DNA of 64,000 nt from Blattamonas nauphoetae (Eukaryota; Preaxostyla; Oxymonadida): assembly GCA_033064195.1 (NCBI GenBank), contig JARBJD010000135.1, positions 124,001-188,000 of the forward strand, read 5' to 3'. The notes below the pieces were generated by a model. That model had not been told where the DNA came from, did not search any database, and saw nothing but the letters and a program-made list of their open reading frames with translations. This document shows, one piece after another, positions 10,696-21,452 of the stretch. The number at the start of each line of letters is the position of its first letter. Positions within the stretch are counted from its first letter, which is position 1. Both the position numbers and the translations under genes were made by a program.

Positions 10696-10709
10696 GTGAA
10701 TCTAAATGA

Positions 10710-11783
10710 ATGGCTGCGATTGACAGTAAAACAGACGCCTCCTCGAGCACAGCACGCTCTGATTTGTCCTCCTCTCAGATACCATTTTCAATGGACTGCT
10801 CACCGTTCCTGAATTGGAGAGAAGATGAAAATGAAACATTCCGCGAAAAGGCCGTTGTCTTTTGGTCTCTCATCGCCACTTTGAAGTTCCAGCCTGCTCT
10901 TGATGAATATCTGGAAGCGAAAGCCTTGAAATTCCTCGAATCTGTGCGTCCAAAGGGTACAGACTCAACAGCTGCTTTTCTCGGCAATCTTGCATCTATC
11001 TGTGGTGATTCTTCGATGTATATCGTACAGTCCATTGTGGTGCTCCTTTTATTCCCCAGCCAGGCCATCACCACCGCATCAATGAAGAAGCTGGATTCTC
11101 TGATCAGTTGGTGTTCAACTAAACACCATCTTACCCTCATTCAAGCTGATCTGATCGCTCAACTCATCGACACTCTCAATCCACAGTCTCTTTCTTTCTC
11201 AGAAGCAGTTAATGTCCACACTACTCTCAGTCGTATCATCGCCTTCTCACTCTGGCTCGCAACTACGGATGGGCTCACAAAACTCGAAACTAAAGATGAC
11301 GATGAAGATCAAGCTGTTCACGAGACGGTGCTGAAGCAAGTTCTGTCGCCTTCGGAGAAGTATATTAAGCATTTGTGCGCGAACCGCTTTTCGATCATCG
11401 ATGGAACACAATCCGATTTTTTCATGGGAATCCTCACCCGACTCCTCCAAATATCGCCTGCTTATCAACCGACAATGGATTTTGTTCTTCATATGCCTGT
11501 CTTTCTCACAATCCCCAGTTGTCTCACGTTCTTCGAAACTGAACCGCCAATCTACTATTTTCTGGATGAAATGAACGAGATCCAGCAGGAATGGAACAAG
11601 AAAAGGGGAGTAGAACGACAGATGTGGAAGATAGTGGATCGAATGTTGAGAATGGAGGGCATTACAGATGTTATTGATGAAAAGCTGCAAAACGACAAAA
11701 ACGAATACTTCGGATGGGTTATTGTTGCCCAATCGATTGATTGGAACAACCTACGCGGAGTGAACCTTCCGAAACGATCATAG
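10710..11783 (+). CDS. 357-residue repeated protein family, copy 2 (function unknown)
   Basis: ATG 10710 to TAG, 357 residues, the same length as copy 1 and alignable end to end without gaps that I can see. Shared blocks are 'MDCSPFLNW', 'LSPSEKYI', 'QISPAYQPTMDFVL', 'IPSCLTFF', 'RQMWK' and 'MLRMEGITDVI'. Most differences are substitutions, which argues that both copies were kept under selection for some time. A helical, armadillo-like fold is inferred from the Leu/Ala periodicity. No signal peptide, membrane segment or intron. The upstream 24-bp element and the 3' flank are also shared with copy 1. Confidence 0.82.
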   Translation: MAAIDSKTDASSSTARSDLSSSQIPFSMDCSPFLNWREDENETFREKAVVFWSLIATLKFQPALDEYLEAKALKFLESVRPKGTDSTAAFLGNLASICGDSSMYIVQSIVVLLLFPSQAITTASMKKLDSLISWCSTKHHLTLIQADLIAQLIDTLNPQSLSFSEAVNVHTTLSRIIAFSLWLATTDGLTKLETKDDDEDQAVHETVLKQVLSPSEKYIKHLCANRFSIIDGTQSDFFMGILTRLLQISPAYQPTMDFVLHMPVFLTIPSCLTFFETEPPIYYFLDEMNEIQQEWNKKRGVERQMWKIVDRMLRMEGITDVIDEKLQNDKNEYFGWVIVAQSIDWNNLRGVNLPKRS

Positions 11784-12252
11784 AAACAGGCTTGAACCAG
11801 CGATCGTTTCGAACCGTATCCAGCTTCTTTTGGACAGCAAACACTGTTTGTGTGTGATCATTGTCTGCTCTAGCATCGTCTCATCGTTTTCCAGAACGAT
11901 TCGGATTCTCCCTTGCCAATCTCCATCCATCGTCGCCGCACTCTCCTTCTCCTTCGCCGCCACTCTCGCCCAGCTCCTTTATCAAGACAATACGTCGATC
12001 AATCGATGCAATGTGACGATTGGTGGCGAAGTGAATGAAGAAAGAGAAAGTGGAGAAATGACAGGGATGACGAGGAAGCACAGGACCCCGAAGACGAATC
12101 AACTGGAAGTGACTGGATGGTGGACAAGCAGGACGGATGCTCAAGATGTGGATGTGAGGGAGGGAAGGAAGAAGAGTGAGAAGGTGAAGAGAGATGTGAA
12201 GAGGAGGAAGTGCACATCTGCCCTCCCGCTCATCTCTCCGCGTGAGTCCGGG
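11784..12252 (+). repeat. 3' flank of copy 2 with repeated segments
   Basis: The first 200 bp match the 3' flank of copy 1 and 12060-12180 matches 10190-10310. No gene is supported. Confidence 0.5.
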
Positions 12253-12425
12253 CAGCAGACGAAGCTGGGTGTCGCTTTTTGTCGTTCTCGTCGACAATCA
12301 ACCAACTGACGACCGGCTGTCCGCTCACTCTTCGCCAAAGCCAACCCCAACTTCACTCGAGGAAAGAACGAGATTGATGTTGGCTGACTTGAGGGAAGCA
12401 GCACAGGCACACGCGGAAACATGCA
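12253..12425 (+). repeat. Direct repeat, left copy (about 170 bp)
   Basis: About 170 bp are repeated in the same orientation at 15764-15938, sharing blocks such as GTCGTTCTCGTCGACAATCA and CCAACTGACGACCGGCTGTC with few mismatches. The two copies bracket minisatellite 2 and the family relics beside it. Confidence 0.75.
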
Positions 12426-12659
12426 GACAACCGACAAAACATCGACACAGCTGTTCTCGCCACTTGCCACATCGTCTCCGCAATCGCCGCCATTCTCGCT
12501 GGACATCCATCGCATTGTCCTCTCCGACTCTCCCCTCGCCAAGCTCGATGATGCACGTGCGGGTGGCTGTTCGTTGGAAGCACCAAGAATGCTCTCCCTC
12601 AGACACATCCCCCAACACTTTTGTGAACGTCTCAACAGAAACTCGCCGAAGCTGGCCTG

Positions 12660-14371
12660 ATCCCTCACCTCGTCATCACTCCCAATCGGCTGCCTCTCTC
12701 GTCATCACTCCCAATCGACTGCCTCTCTCGTCATCACTCCCAATCGACTGCCTCTCTCGTCATCACTCCCAATCGGCTGCCTCTCTCGTCATCACTCCCA
12801 ATCGACTGCCTCTCTCGTCATCACTCCCAATCGACTGCCTCTCTCGTCATCACTCCCAATCGGCTGCCTCTCGTCATCACTCCCAATCGGCTGCCTCTCT
12901 CGTCATCACTCCCAATCGACTGCCTCTCTCGTCATCACTCCCAATCGGCTGCCTCTCTCGTCATCACTCCCAATCGACTGCCTCTCTCGTCATCACTCCC
13001 AATCGGCTGCCTCTCTCGTCATCACTCCCAATCGACTGCCTCTCTCGTCATCACTCCCAATCGGCTGCCTCTCTCGTCATCACTCCCAATCGACTGCCTC
13101 TCTCGTCATCACTCCCAATCGGCTGCCTCTCTCGTCATCACTCCCAATCGGCTGCCTCTCTCGTCATCACTCCCAATCGACTGCCTCTCTCGTCATCACT
13201 CCCAATCGGCTGCCTCTCGTCATCACTCCCAATCGACTGCCTCTCGTCATCACTCCCAATCGACTGCCTCTCGTCATCACTCCCAATCGACTGCCTCTCT
13301 CGTCATCACTCCCAATCGACTGCCTCTCGTCATCACTCCCAATCGACTGCCTCTCGTCATCACTCCCAATCGGCTGCCTCTCTCGTCATCACTCCCAATC
13401 GACTGCCTCTCTCGTCATCACTCCCAATCGACTGCCTCTCTCGTCATCACTCCCAATCGGCTGCCTCTCGTCATCACTCCCAATCGGCTGCCTCTCGTCA
13501 TCACTCCCAATCGACTGCCTCTCGTCATCACTCCCAATCGGCTGCCTCTCGTCACTCAATCGACTGCCTCTCTCGTCATCACTCCCAATCGGCTGCCTCT
13601 CTCGTCATCACTCCCAATCGACTGCCTCTCGTCATCACTCCCAATCGGCTGCCTCTCGTCATCACTCCCAATCGACTGCCTCTCTCGTCATCACTCCCAA
13701 TCGGCTGCCTCTCGTCATCACTCCCAATCGACTGCCTCTCTCGTCATCACTCCCAATCGGCTGCCTCTCTCGTCATCACTCCCAATCGACTGCCTCTCGT
13801 CATCACTCCCAATCGGCTGCCTCTCTCGTCATCACTCCCAATCGACTGCCTCTCGTCATCACTCCCAATCGGCTGCCTCTCGTCATCACTCCCAATCGAC
13901 TGCCTCTCGTCATCACTCCCAATCGACTGCCTCTCTCGTCATCACTCCCAATCGGCTGCCTCTCTCGTCATCACTCCCAATCGGCTGCCTCTCTCGTCAT
14001 CACTCCCAATCGACTGCCTCTCTCGTCATCACTCCCAATCGGCTGCCTCTCTCGTCATCACTCCCAATCGACTGCCTCTCTCGTCATCACTCCCAATCGA
14101 CTGCCTCTCTCGTCATCACTCCCAATCGGCTGCCTCTCTCGTCATCACTCCCAATCGACTGCCTCTCTCGTCATCACTCCCAATCGGCTGCCTCTCTCGT
14201 CATCACTCCCAATCGACTGCCTCTCTCGTCATCACTCCCAATCGGCTGCCTCTCTCGTCATCACTCCCAATCGGCTGCCTCTCTCGTCATCACTCCCAAT
14301 CGACTGCCTCTCTCGTCATCACTCCCAATCGACTGCCTCTCTCGTCATCACTCCCAATCGACTGCCTCTCG
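12660..14371. repeat. Minisatellite 2, about 60 copies of a 29-bp unit (27-bp variant)
   Basis: Tandem units built from CGTCATCACTCCCAATCG followed by GCTGCCTCTCT or ACTGCCTCTCT. Two variant positions alternate irregularly: G or A after AATCG, and presence or absence of one CT, which gives 29 or 27 bp. No stop occurs in any plus-strand frame of the unit, so a 760-codon open frame crosses it with the three frames read in turn. Just upstream (from about 12645) the sequence GAAGCTGGCCTGATCC matches family copy 1 near 7840, so the array grew out of a relic of the 357-residue gene. Confidence 0.95.
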
Positions 14372-14615
14372 AAATCGAACAGTCGTGTGAGCAACAGGCC
14401 GTTTGTGAGATTGACTTGCGCTGATCCTTCGAATGCCACCCTGTTCTCCACCGACGAGGGATGTTGTTCTGAAACTGCCAGTCATTGTCGCTCTTCCACG
14501 CCGTCTGGAATTATCCGAAAGTGATTGTGCAATCTGAGATGATGGAATGGTTGTGATCGTCGACGAAGAAGATCGGAAGAAACAAGGCTTCGATGTTGGT
14601 CGGTGAGGGACAGCA

Positions 14616-15305
14616 ATGTTTGGATCTTTGAGAATGGAAGAACGCAACGATGTGACAGAACTACGACAGCTCAACGATCAAAACGAATTGCATGACAACA
14701 TCGTGCGAAAAATTCGATCGGATTGAATCTGCTGCTGTCCACGAACCTTCCCCGACGTGTTTGGAATCCGACAGGAACAACGAAGACTCGAACGAAGCAA
14801 AATGTGTCGCTCTCCACAGTCAGCCATCTCCCACACGTCTTCTTCATTTTCATCCCGATTTCAACACCACTCTCTCCTGTCGCCTTCACCGTCCGACCAG
14901 TCCATTCTTCAATCAACCACTCGTCCATGTCGATTCGAGATCTCTCCCCTCTTTCACAACACATCAGAATCAGTCACTTGCACCAACACTCTCTTTCATT
15001 TGTGTTCTGCACATCTTTCTCGCTTTCTCGCGCCATGACTCGACTTCAGAATCAAACATGTCGATTCCTCTTGTCTCACAAGAAGCCTTCACGATTCTCC
15101 ACGAGCAGAACATGAACAATCGAGAACAATGCGAATCGGTGACGATCCTTCTCAGAAAGATAAGAATGGAAGACTTGGAGGACGCTCTCGAAAGAAGGCT
15201 GCTCGAATGTCAAGAAGGAGATTGGGGAGGTGTTGTGTCGAACTGGATGGTGTTGAGGAACTTGGTTGGACTGAACGTTGGACAGTTTGGATGGATGACG
15301 ACAGT
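14616..15305 (+). pseudogene. Degenerate fragments of the 357-residue family
   Basis: At 15163-15300 the translation 'RMEDLEDALERRLLECQ' followed by 'WMVLRNLVGLNVG' lines up with the C-terminus of copies 1 and 2 ('RMEGITDVIDEKLQND' and 'WNNLRGVNL'). A weaker match with 'LRMEERNDV' lies at 14616-14660. The region between has no shared frame. I interpret this as one or two decayed copies. No start, element or full-length frame remains. Confidence 0.5.
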
Positions 15306-16221
15306 GGCCAGCCAAGTTCCGGCGTGGTCGACACTCGCATCTAATCACTTCACCTGTCTCGTGAGTGACGTCACGTCTTCATGAGCACCCGACTTCACTG
15401 ATTCGATTGACTTCCCCTTCTCAACACGTTGCCTCATCTCCTGTCTGCGACAGAGTCAATCATTTGCACGCTTTTCCGCCTCTCCCGTGCTCCTGGTCGC
15501 TCCCTCACTCCGATCTCGAATGACGAACAACTTGCGCTGCGATGGATGGAAGACGACTGAACGAGACATGACAGTCGCAGGGAGTGTCGGGAAGGCTTGT
15601 CGGAATGAGGAGAAGGGACGAGAACCAGCAAACGCTGACTGTCTCCACTCCTTCGTCCAGACATGGATTCGCGTGTGGCTCGCACTGTCACCGAGTTGTG
15701 GAAGGCGACTGGTGCAAGAAGCATGAGGAGGGAGTCCACGACTCTCCGCCTGTGTCCACAGCGGCAGACGAAGCTGGGTATCACTTTTTGTCGTTCTCGT
15801 CGACAATCAACCAACTGACGACCGGCTGTCCCCTCACTCTTCGCCAAAGCCAACCCCAAATGCACTCGAGCGAAGGACGAGATTGCTGTTGGCTGACTTC
15901 AGCGGAAGCAGCGCAAGCGAACACAGCGGCATGCAGGCAGAGCCACATAACACCGACGCAGCAGACCTCGCTTCAACTGATCCGGGATCACTCGAACGCC
16001 CTGAAACCCTTCGCTCTCCTCTCTCAACCATCTCCCGCCACTCTTCCCCGTTTCTCCCGATTTCAACACCCCTCTCTCGCTCTCTTGATTTGAAGAGTGA
16101 TTGACCAATCACGAAGGATTCTCGAGCAGATGTGTGACTGACCCCAACACTCTGCACCACGCTGGATTCACACCATAAATTTCCTTTTGCAACGGATATT
16201 TCACCTCAATATCATTGTTTT
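15306..16221. other. Non-coding spacer with the right copy of the direct repeat
   Basis: Apart from the direct repeat at 15764-15938 I see no supported feature. Open frames of 60-170 codons occur on both strands but share no blocks with any recognisable protein and look like composition effects. Confidence 0.5.
15764..15938 (+). repeat. Direct repeat, right copy (about 170 bp)
   Basis: Partner of 12253-12425 in the same orientation; see that entry for the shared blocks. Confidence 0.75.
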
Positions 16222-17113
16222 TCTCATTAGAGTGAATCCCATAAGGCGGAGACCGGGTGTTGCCGGTCTTCCAGCATTCTTTCAGACGCTAATTCCTCAC
16301 AATTTCGCATCAACATGCAATACTTAGAGTGGGAAAAATATGAAAATCAACCACCAAGACACAGAAAATCCGCTTTTTTTTCAGTTTTTCAACCCATGAA
16401 TTCGGAAAATCGAGCGATATACTCGTTCATTGTTACACAAATCTCGGTTTTCACCGAGATATACTCCTTCATTTTCCCTAAATCCGTTTTGCATGTCGAG
16501 AAAAATTTACGTCGCCTTCTTTCGAACAAAAATACAATTTTCATTGATTGCCCGAAATAACTAAAAAAATAGTGAAAGAATGTAATGCCAACCTCAGAAA
16601 GTGAAATGGGTGAAGAAAAGCAAAATTTCAGGTTGATATCGATTGAGCATAGCAATGGTCTAGTTCTCTGTCCTCATCATCTTTTTGCACCTATCCCTAA
16701 GAATAGAACAAACAGAAAAGAGAAAGTGAGGGAGTTTCGAAACGGAATAAGAGAAAATGATTCAATGAAACTCAAAATCATGCAATATGATCGGTCTGTT
16801 CAGGGAGATGATCTCCAGACTCCTTGAAGTGAATAAAATGAGAACCAAGAATCCATTTTGGATTTTTAGAGATAATATAACAGTGAAAAGACGAGAAATA
16901 CCTGATAATCGACGTTTTAGGGAGAAAAATCGTCATCAAAAATACCACAGTGACGTTGCGAGAGTTCGGTGAGATCATCCTGTGAGTTCATATTTTTCCC
17001 AGCACTGTACATGGTAAAAAGATAAAAAGACGCAAACCAGACTTTCCATAGTGTTCTCAATCCGTCTGCAACACTTGGCCTTTTTTGGTCTCAAGCTTAT
17101 GGGATTCTCTCAA
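16222..17113. repeat. AT-rich segment between imperfect terminal inverted repeats (MITE-like)
   Basis: The left end (about 16230-16255) reads AGTGAATCCCATAAG then GCGGAGACC; the reverse complement of the right end (about 17088-17113) reads AGAGAATCCCATAAG then CTTGAGACC. The inverted pair spans about 25 bp with a few mismatches. The left arm continues into a perfect 7-bp hairpin AGACCGG/CCGGTCT around 16250-16269. The 890-bp interior is much richer in A and T than its neighbours and holds no convincing gene. This could be a non-autonomous DNA transposon; I did not find a clear target-site duplication. Confidence 0.45.
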
Positions 17114-17136
17114 CGATGACCATTCAATATTGAATA

Positions 17137-20100
17137 ATGGGTACGTTTTATTTTCTTCTGATGTCGACCATTTCAATCTTCGGCATTCTTTTCATAATTC
17201 TTCATTGTGCGGAGAACTCAACTGAAACCCCTAAAGAATCCACAGGCAAATTTGGGCCAAACCGTTTCTCTCAATTTTAATTCACTATGTCAGGATATCG
17301 CCATCCTGGGTTCTTTGAGGCCATTGGACAAGGATTCTATCGAATGTGGCGGGCGGGAGGTGATAAGGAATTATTTGGATACCCGATGTATGGCAGTGCC
17401 GCGGAATTTGTTGTGGATTTCTTGGATGGGTTTCTCTCTGAACCGGAAGAACCAGATCCTTTGTTTCATCCGGCATCATTTCAAGAAGCGGCCTTACTTC
17501 TCGAATCTCCAAATGTGGAACTGTTTCTCGGGCAACCCATCGATCAACCAGTGGACCTAAACGATCTTCCATTAATCACCAACCAACAACTCCCATCAAC
17601 ACTGACAGCGCCCTTAGGTTGGCTCATTGTATGCTCTCTATTTCAATATATAGCATGTCAATAGGGGATTATTTTAACATGGGTTCCTGTAATTGTCCTC
17701 TGGGTGATCCTCCTTGGATACTGCTGTTCATGGTGCTGTGCGCAGTGCTGCATGGGCTGTGCCAAATGTTGCCACTGCTATTGCCGATGCTGTCGAAACC
17801 GCCGCCCCATATGCACGTGCGGATGCTACGACGAAAACGGACCCAACAAATGCTGCAAATACTGCACAAAGATCGCCTGGACGGTCCTCACAGCTGGATA
17901 CATGTATGCTCCGTCCTTTGTTTTTATTGTTCTCAGCTTTGGCGGAGTGATAGCCACAATTGCTGCCTTCCGAATTCCGAGTCTGTTCAACAAAGTTCCG
18001 ACTGAACTCGCGAAACTCCCCAATATCCTTCCCGACCTTGTCAGCTCAGTCTCCACAGAGCTCAAGGACGGTCTTCCAAAAGCCCTCGAACCACTCACAA
18101 ACATCGCGTCGACACTTGACGCAAAAACAAGTTCCACAATCTCTGCCGTTGAAAAGGTGCTGGAACCCGTCACAGCGCTTACAGGTGGCATTGACAAGTA
18201 TTCTCTCTTCTGCTTTTACCTTTTCAGGGCGATTATGACTCTTGCGAATGCTGATCAAAGCAATTATGGGTTTGAGTATGACAACCTCGAGACGTATCTG
18301 TACAACCTGAAGGGCCTCAAATTCAGTGCTGATGTGACGATGTCCGACACTGTTGCGGGCGATTTCACACTCTCCAACATCTACTGCTCCGACGAAATTG
18401 CTTCCGTCATCGATCTCGACGGATCCGCCATCAAAGATAGTTATGACACCCTCGCCCAGATGCACGGAGTCACGTCGACAGAGTATGAACAATCTATCAA
18501 GGACGCCGCTGATACCCTCATCAATTTCAGCGATGGACTTACCACCACGTATAGCTCGGATATTGACGACGCTAAAGCAAAAATCAGCCAATTCACAGTT
18601 GATGTTGTGTCTCACCCCAACTTCACCACGATCGGCCCCACTCTCGACGAATTTAAAACCAACCTATCCACCTTTGCGGGGCCAAGTGGCCACGCAGCTT
18701 AGCAGCTGACACTTACAAGTCTTCCTTCACAACCTCCACTGTCGGTTACACTTCACGCGAGGCCTTCCTCACAGGAGCACGCGTTGCGGCAGCGCTGTAT
18801 GAGTATCGTCAAACAGGATCAACCCGCAAACTGATCGAGGCACTTCGTCCGCAGATTGCTGGTGTTGACTCGGAGGCCGAGACGTTCGAGATCATCTCAC
18901 CAGCCGATTACAACGCTGTCATGAACGCCGAAGACCCAGCGAATTACGTGACATCCAGCACCATCTCGACGGACTGCTCCCCTCTCAGCAATGCAGCACA
19001 ACAAGCAACCATCGATCCCTCACTGACCGAGCCACTCAACTTCATCAACGACAACTTCCGCTTCGGCGACATGTTTGGATCGTCACAGACAATCATCGAC
19101 AACGTCAACACTGTCCTCGACGAGCTGACAGAGACACTGGAGGACATGACGAGCTCACTCGGCTCGTTCGACCTCAACGAAATCTTTGCCAGTGCGATGT
19201 GGGGAATCATCCAGTCTGTCGTGTCGGCTGTGGGATACACACTTGCCGCCTTCCAACTAGCTATCATTCTCCTCTATGTCATCATGCTGATCCAGAACTG
19301 GTGCTGCTCGATCGACACGTGCATCTGCATCCAGATCGGCATCAGCTTCACGTATTACGTGTTGTTTGGACTCATCTTTGTGTTCTTCTGCTTCCTTGCC
19401 ATCCTAACACAAGACATTCAAGACGCGCTCTACTCCGACAAGCCCAACCGCGGTCTCTTCCCGACTCTGCAGGACTCCGGCTCGATGAGCACCCTTCTCG
19501 ACTTTATCGGGATGGACGAGAACACCACCATGGCTGGGGTGAAGGGAGACGACATCGTCAACTCCCTCCTGTTCATCCTGCAGGGCCCAGATTACAGAAA
19601 GGACCAGGAGGGTATTGCGCCTCTCACCAACCCACTAACCGGCCTGATCGACTCTCTCCTCCTCAACGGGTTGGGAGAGCTCGGCATCTCGGGAATGATC
19701 CAAGATGGGCTCGGCTCAGACGCGACGATCGCACCCTCCTTCCTCTCACTCATCGACGACGCGGAGACGGAGATGATGGCCGGCTTCAGCTCGATGTTCG
19801 ATGCACTCGTCGACGAGGACAGTGCAAAGGGCAAGCTCACTCATAATTATCTTGGGCGTGCGCTGTACAACGTCATCGACCTGATCGGCCTCGACACAGT
19901 GAATGTTTTGATGCTCTTCTATTTTTCTTTCCAACTTTCCTTCATCCTTTTCATCCCCCACACCATCCTCATGAGCATCGGCAGAACGCACTGGCCTCCG
20001 TACGACAAAGAAGCCGACGACCCCGAATACTGCGATGACTCCGAAGACGAAGAGATGCAAGGAACCGACGACAACAAGCCAGGCCAGCCAGGCCAGCCCA

Positions 20101-20341
20101 GTCCCTACCCCCACAAGGCTATCCCCCACAAGGATACCCCCCACAGGGCTACCAGCCTCCCCCACCCGGTGCGTATCCACCGCAGGAAGGGTATTCTGCG
20201 CCGGTGCAGGGATCGGCAGATTATGGGCAGGGATACAACCAGCCGTACGACCCCAGCCAGCCGCCTGTCGTGTCTGGACAGACAGCTGTTGCCTCTACAT
20301 ACGATACAGACTTGGAACCGAAGACGGATGGAGCCCCTTAA
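17137..20341 (+). CDS. Prominin-like five-span membrane protein 1
   Basis: The model has seven exons: 17137-17245, 17294-17628, 17665-17903, 17937-18197, 18228-18685, 18703-20100 and 20133-20341; they sum to 1003 codons. It starts with a signal peptide (MGTFYFLLMSTISIFGILF), followed by a short ectodomain, a membrane span, a Cys-rich cytosolic loop (YCCSWCCAQCCMGCAKCC and more), a second span, a large ectodomain, two more spans close together near 19205-19410, a second large ectodomain and a last span near 19905-19970. A Pro/Gln/Gly/Tyr-rich tail with 'PPQGY' repeats ends the protein. Five spans with a Cys-rich first loop and two big outer loops is the topology of prominins, which sit in membrane protrusions and cilia. 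The second copy at 34.9 kb has the same 239-nt Cys-loop exon. The first intron begins GC instead of GT. One intron appears to be only 17 or 20 nt (18686 onward). An alternative to the tiny intron is a frameshift. Confidence 0.75.
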
Positions 20342-20439
20342 TGTTGTGTTTTCATATCGTTAGGCTAACCAGGATAGGTGTAATCCTTAGTTTTTCCCAT
20401 TTTTTTACACAAACCACAATTAAAAGAAAGATTATATAT

Positions 20440-21324
20440 CTATATTTTGGAATTCGTCTTGGGAGTAGCTCGGAGTGTGGGTGCAGCCTTTGCAGATGCT
20501 TTGCTCGTGGCGGTTTTTCCAGGAGATGGTGGTCGGCGTGTTTCTGGTTTCTTAGCACAGGTAGGATGACCAGGTGAGTTTGTTCTTTTAACAGGTGTTT
20601 TTCCGACTGGTTTACTTGAGGATGTTTTCGATGATGACTTGTCTAAAAGCTGTGAGATGTGTTGTGAAATCTGGGGGGATTGTAGAATAGCAGGAGGTGG
20701 AGGAATATCAGGAAGTGTTTCATCCAGTTGAAGAACAAGTGATTTAGCCAATGTACGGAAGTTTTCTTCAGAATCTTCTTCAGTCTCGTTAGGCTCTTGT
20801 GGTTCTTCTTCATCTTCACTTTCTTCCTCCATTTCTTCTGGTTCATATTCAATGGAACCAATAAAGGTATGATAGCGGATTAGGTTTGTTGGGATTTGTT
20901 TCTTTTCCTCATCCGTAAGGTATGAAGCCTTTGAGAGGATGTGAGTCTGCCAGGAGTCAAATAGAGAGAAAAGGCTAAACCAATGTTGAAAAAAGAAAGC
21001 ATACATGTCCGCAGAAGGTCTTACTCCATTTTTGATTGATATACAGACGGCATCAGACAAGGCTTGGAGGCAAATCACTGCATTATGAAGCGGGACGCGT
21101 TCAAGTCTATCCAACCATCTTACCGCCTTTGCTTTGTTCAAATATGGTAGTGACGACGAAGGTAGAAGAGAATCTTCAGCGGTTGACAAAAAGTCATCAT
21201 GGGTAATCGTTGGAGGAGCTTGGATGTACGGCCTCACAACGGCTGAGACATGAGGATCTTCCTCACTCAAATCCCTGAGTATCGACCGTAACTGACTTTT
21301 ATTGAGCGAATCAAGCCATTCCAT
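20440..21324 (-). CDS. Uncharacterised 294-residue protein with acidic centre and basic Ser/Pro tail
   Basis: ATG at 21324, single exon, 294 residues. The N-terminal 150 residues are helical and Leu-rich ('SQLRSILRDLSEEDPHVSA'), residues about 160-190 are almost all Glu/Asp, and the last 70 are Lys/Ser/Thr/Pro-rich, ending in 'ATPKTNSKI'. The N-terminal block is faintly like Cut8/Sts1-type proteasome tethers, but too weakly to name. No signal peptide or membrane segment. It converges with the prominin-like gene (about 100 bp apart) and lies downstream of the P-type ATPase gene on the same strand. Function unknown. Confidence 0.7.
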   Translation of the reverse strand: MEWLDSLNKSQLRSILRDLSEEDPHVSAVVRPYIQAPPTITHDDFLSTAEDSLLPSSSLPYLNKAKAVRWLDRLERVPLHNAVICLQALSDAVCISIKNGVRPSADMYAFFFQHWFSLFSLFDSWQTHILSKASYLTDEEKKQIPTNLIRYHTFIGSIEYEPEEMEEESEDEEEPQEPNETEEDSEENFRTLAKSLVLQLDETLPDIPPPPAILQSPQISQHISQLLDKSSSKTSSSKPVGKTPVKRTNSPGHPTCAKKPETRRPPSPGKTATSKASAKAAPTLRATPKTNSKI

Positions 21325-21452
21325 AATGCAGGCTAGTTAGGTTGAACGAAATGGGTAAGATAAAAAGAAAAGTGATGTGCTGGAAAATACGGTTGAAGAC
21401 ATAGGCAACCTCAAGAAAAATAGACATTGAATAAAACGTGTCCATGAAAAAG

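Noticed and set aside
8803-14371. CRISPR-like arrays
   Set aside because: The units are contiguous tandem repeats without unique spacers, in a eukaryotic context.
12242-14524. A 760-codon open frame across minisatellite 2
   Set aside because: The array is stop-free in every plus-strand frame, so openness carries no evidence of coding; the frame changes with each 29-bp unit.
16250-16269. The hairpin AGACCGG/CCGGTCT as part of a spliceosomal or SRP RNA
   Set aside because: No Sm site, SRP domain or other conserved RNA motif is found nearby; it lies in one arm of an inverted repeat.
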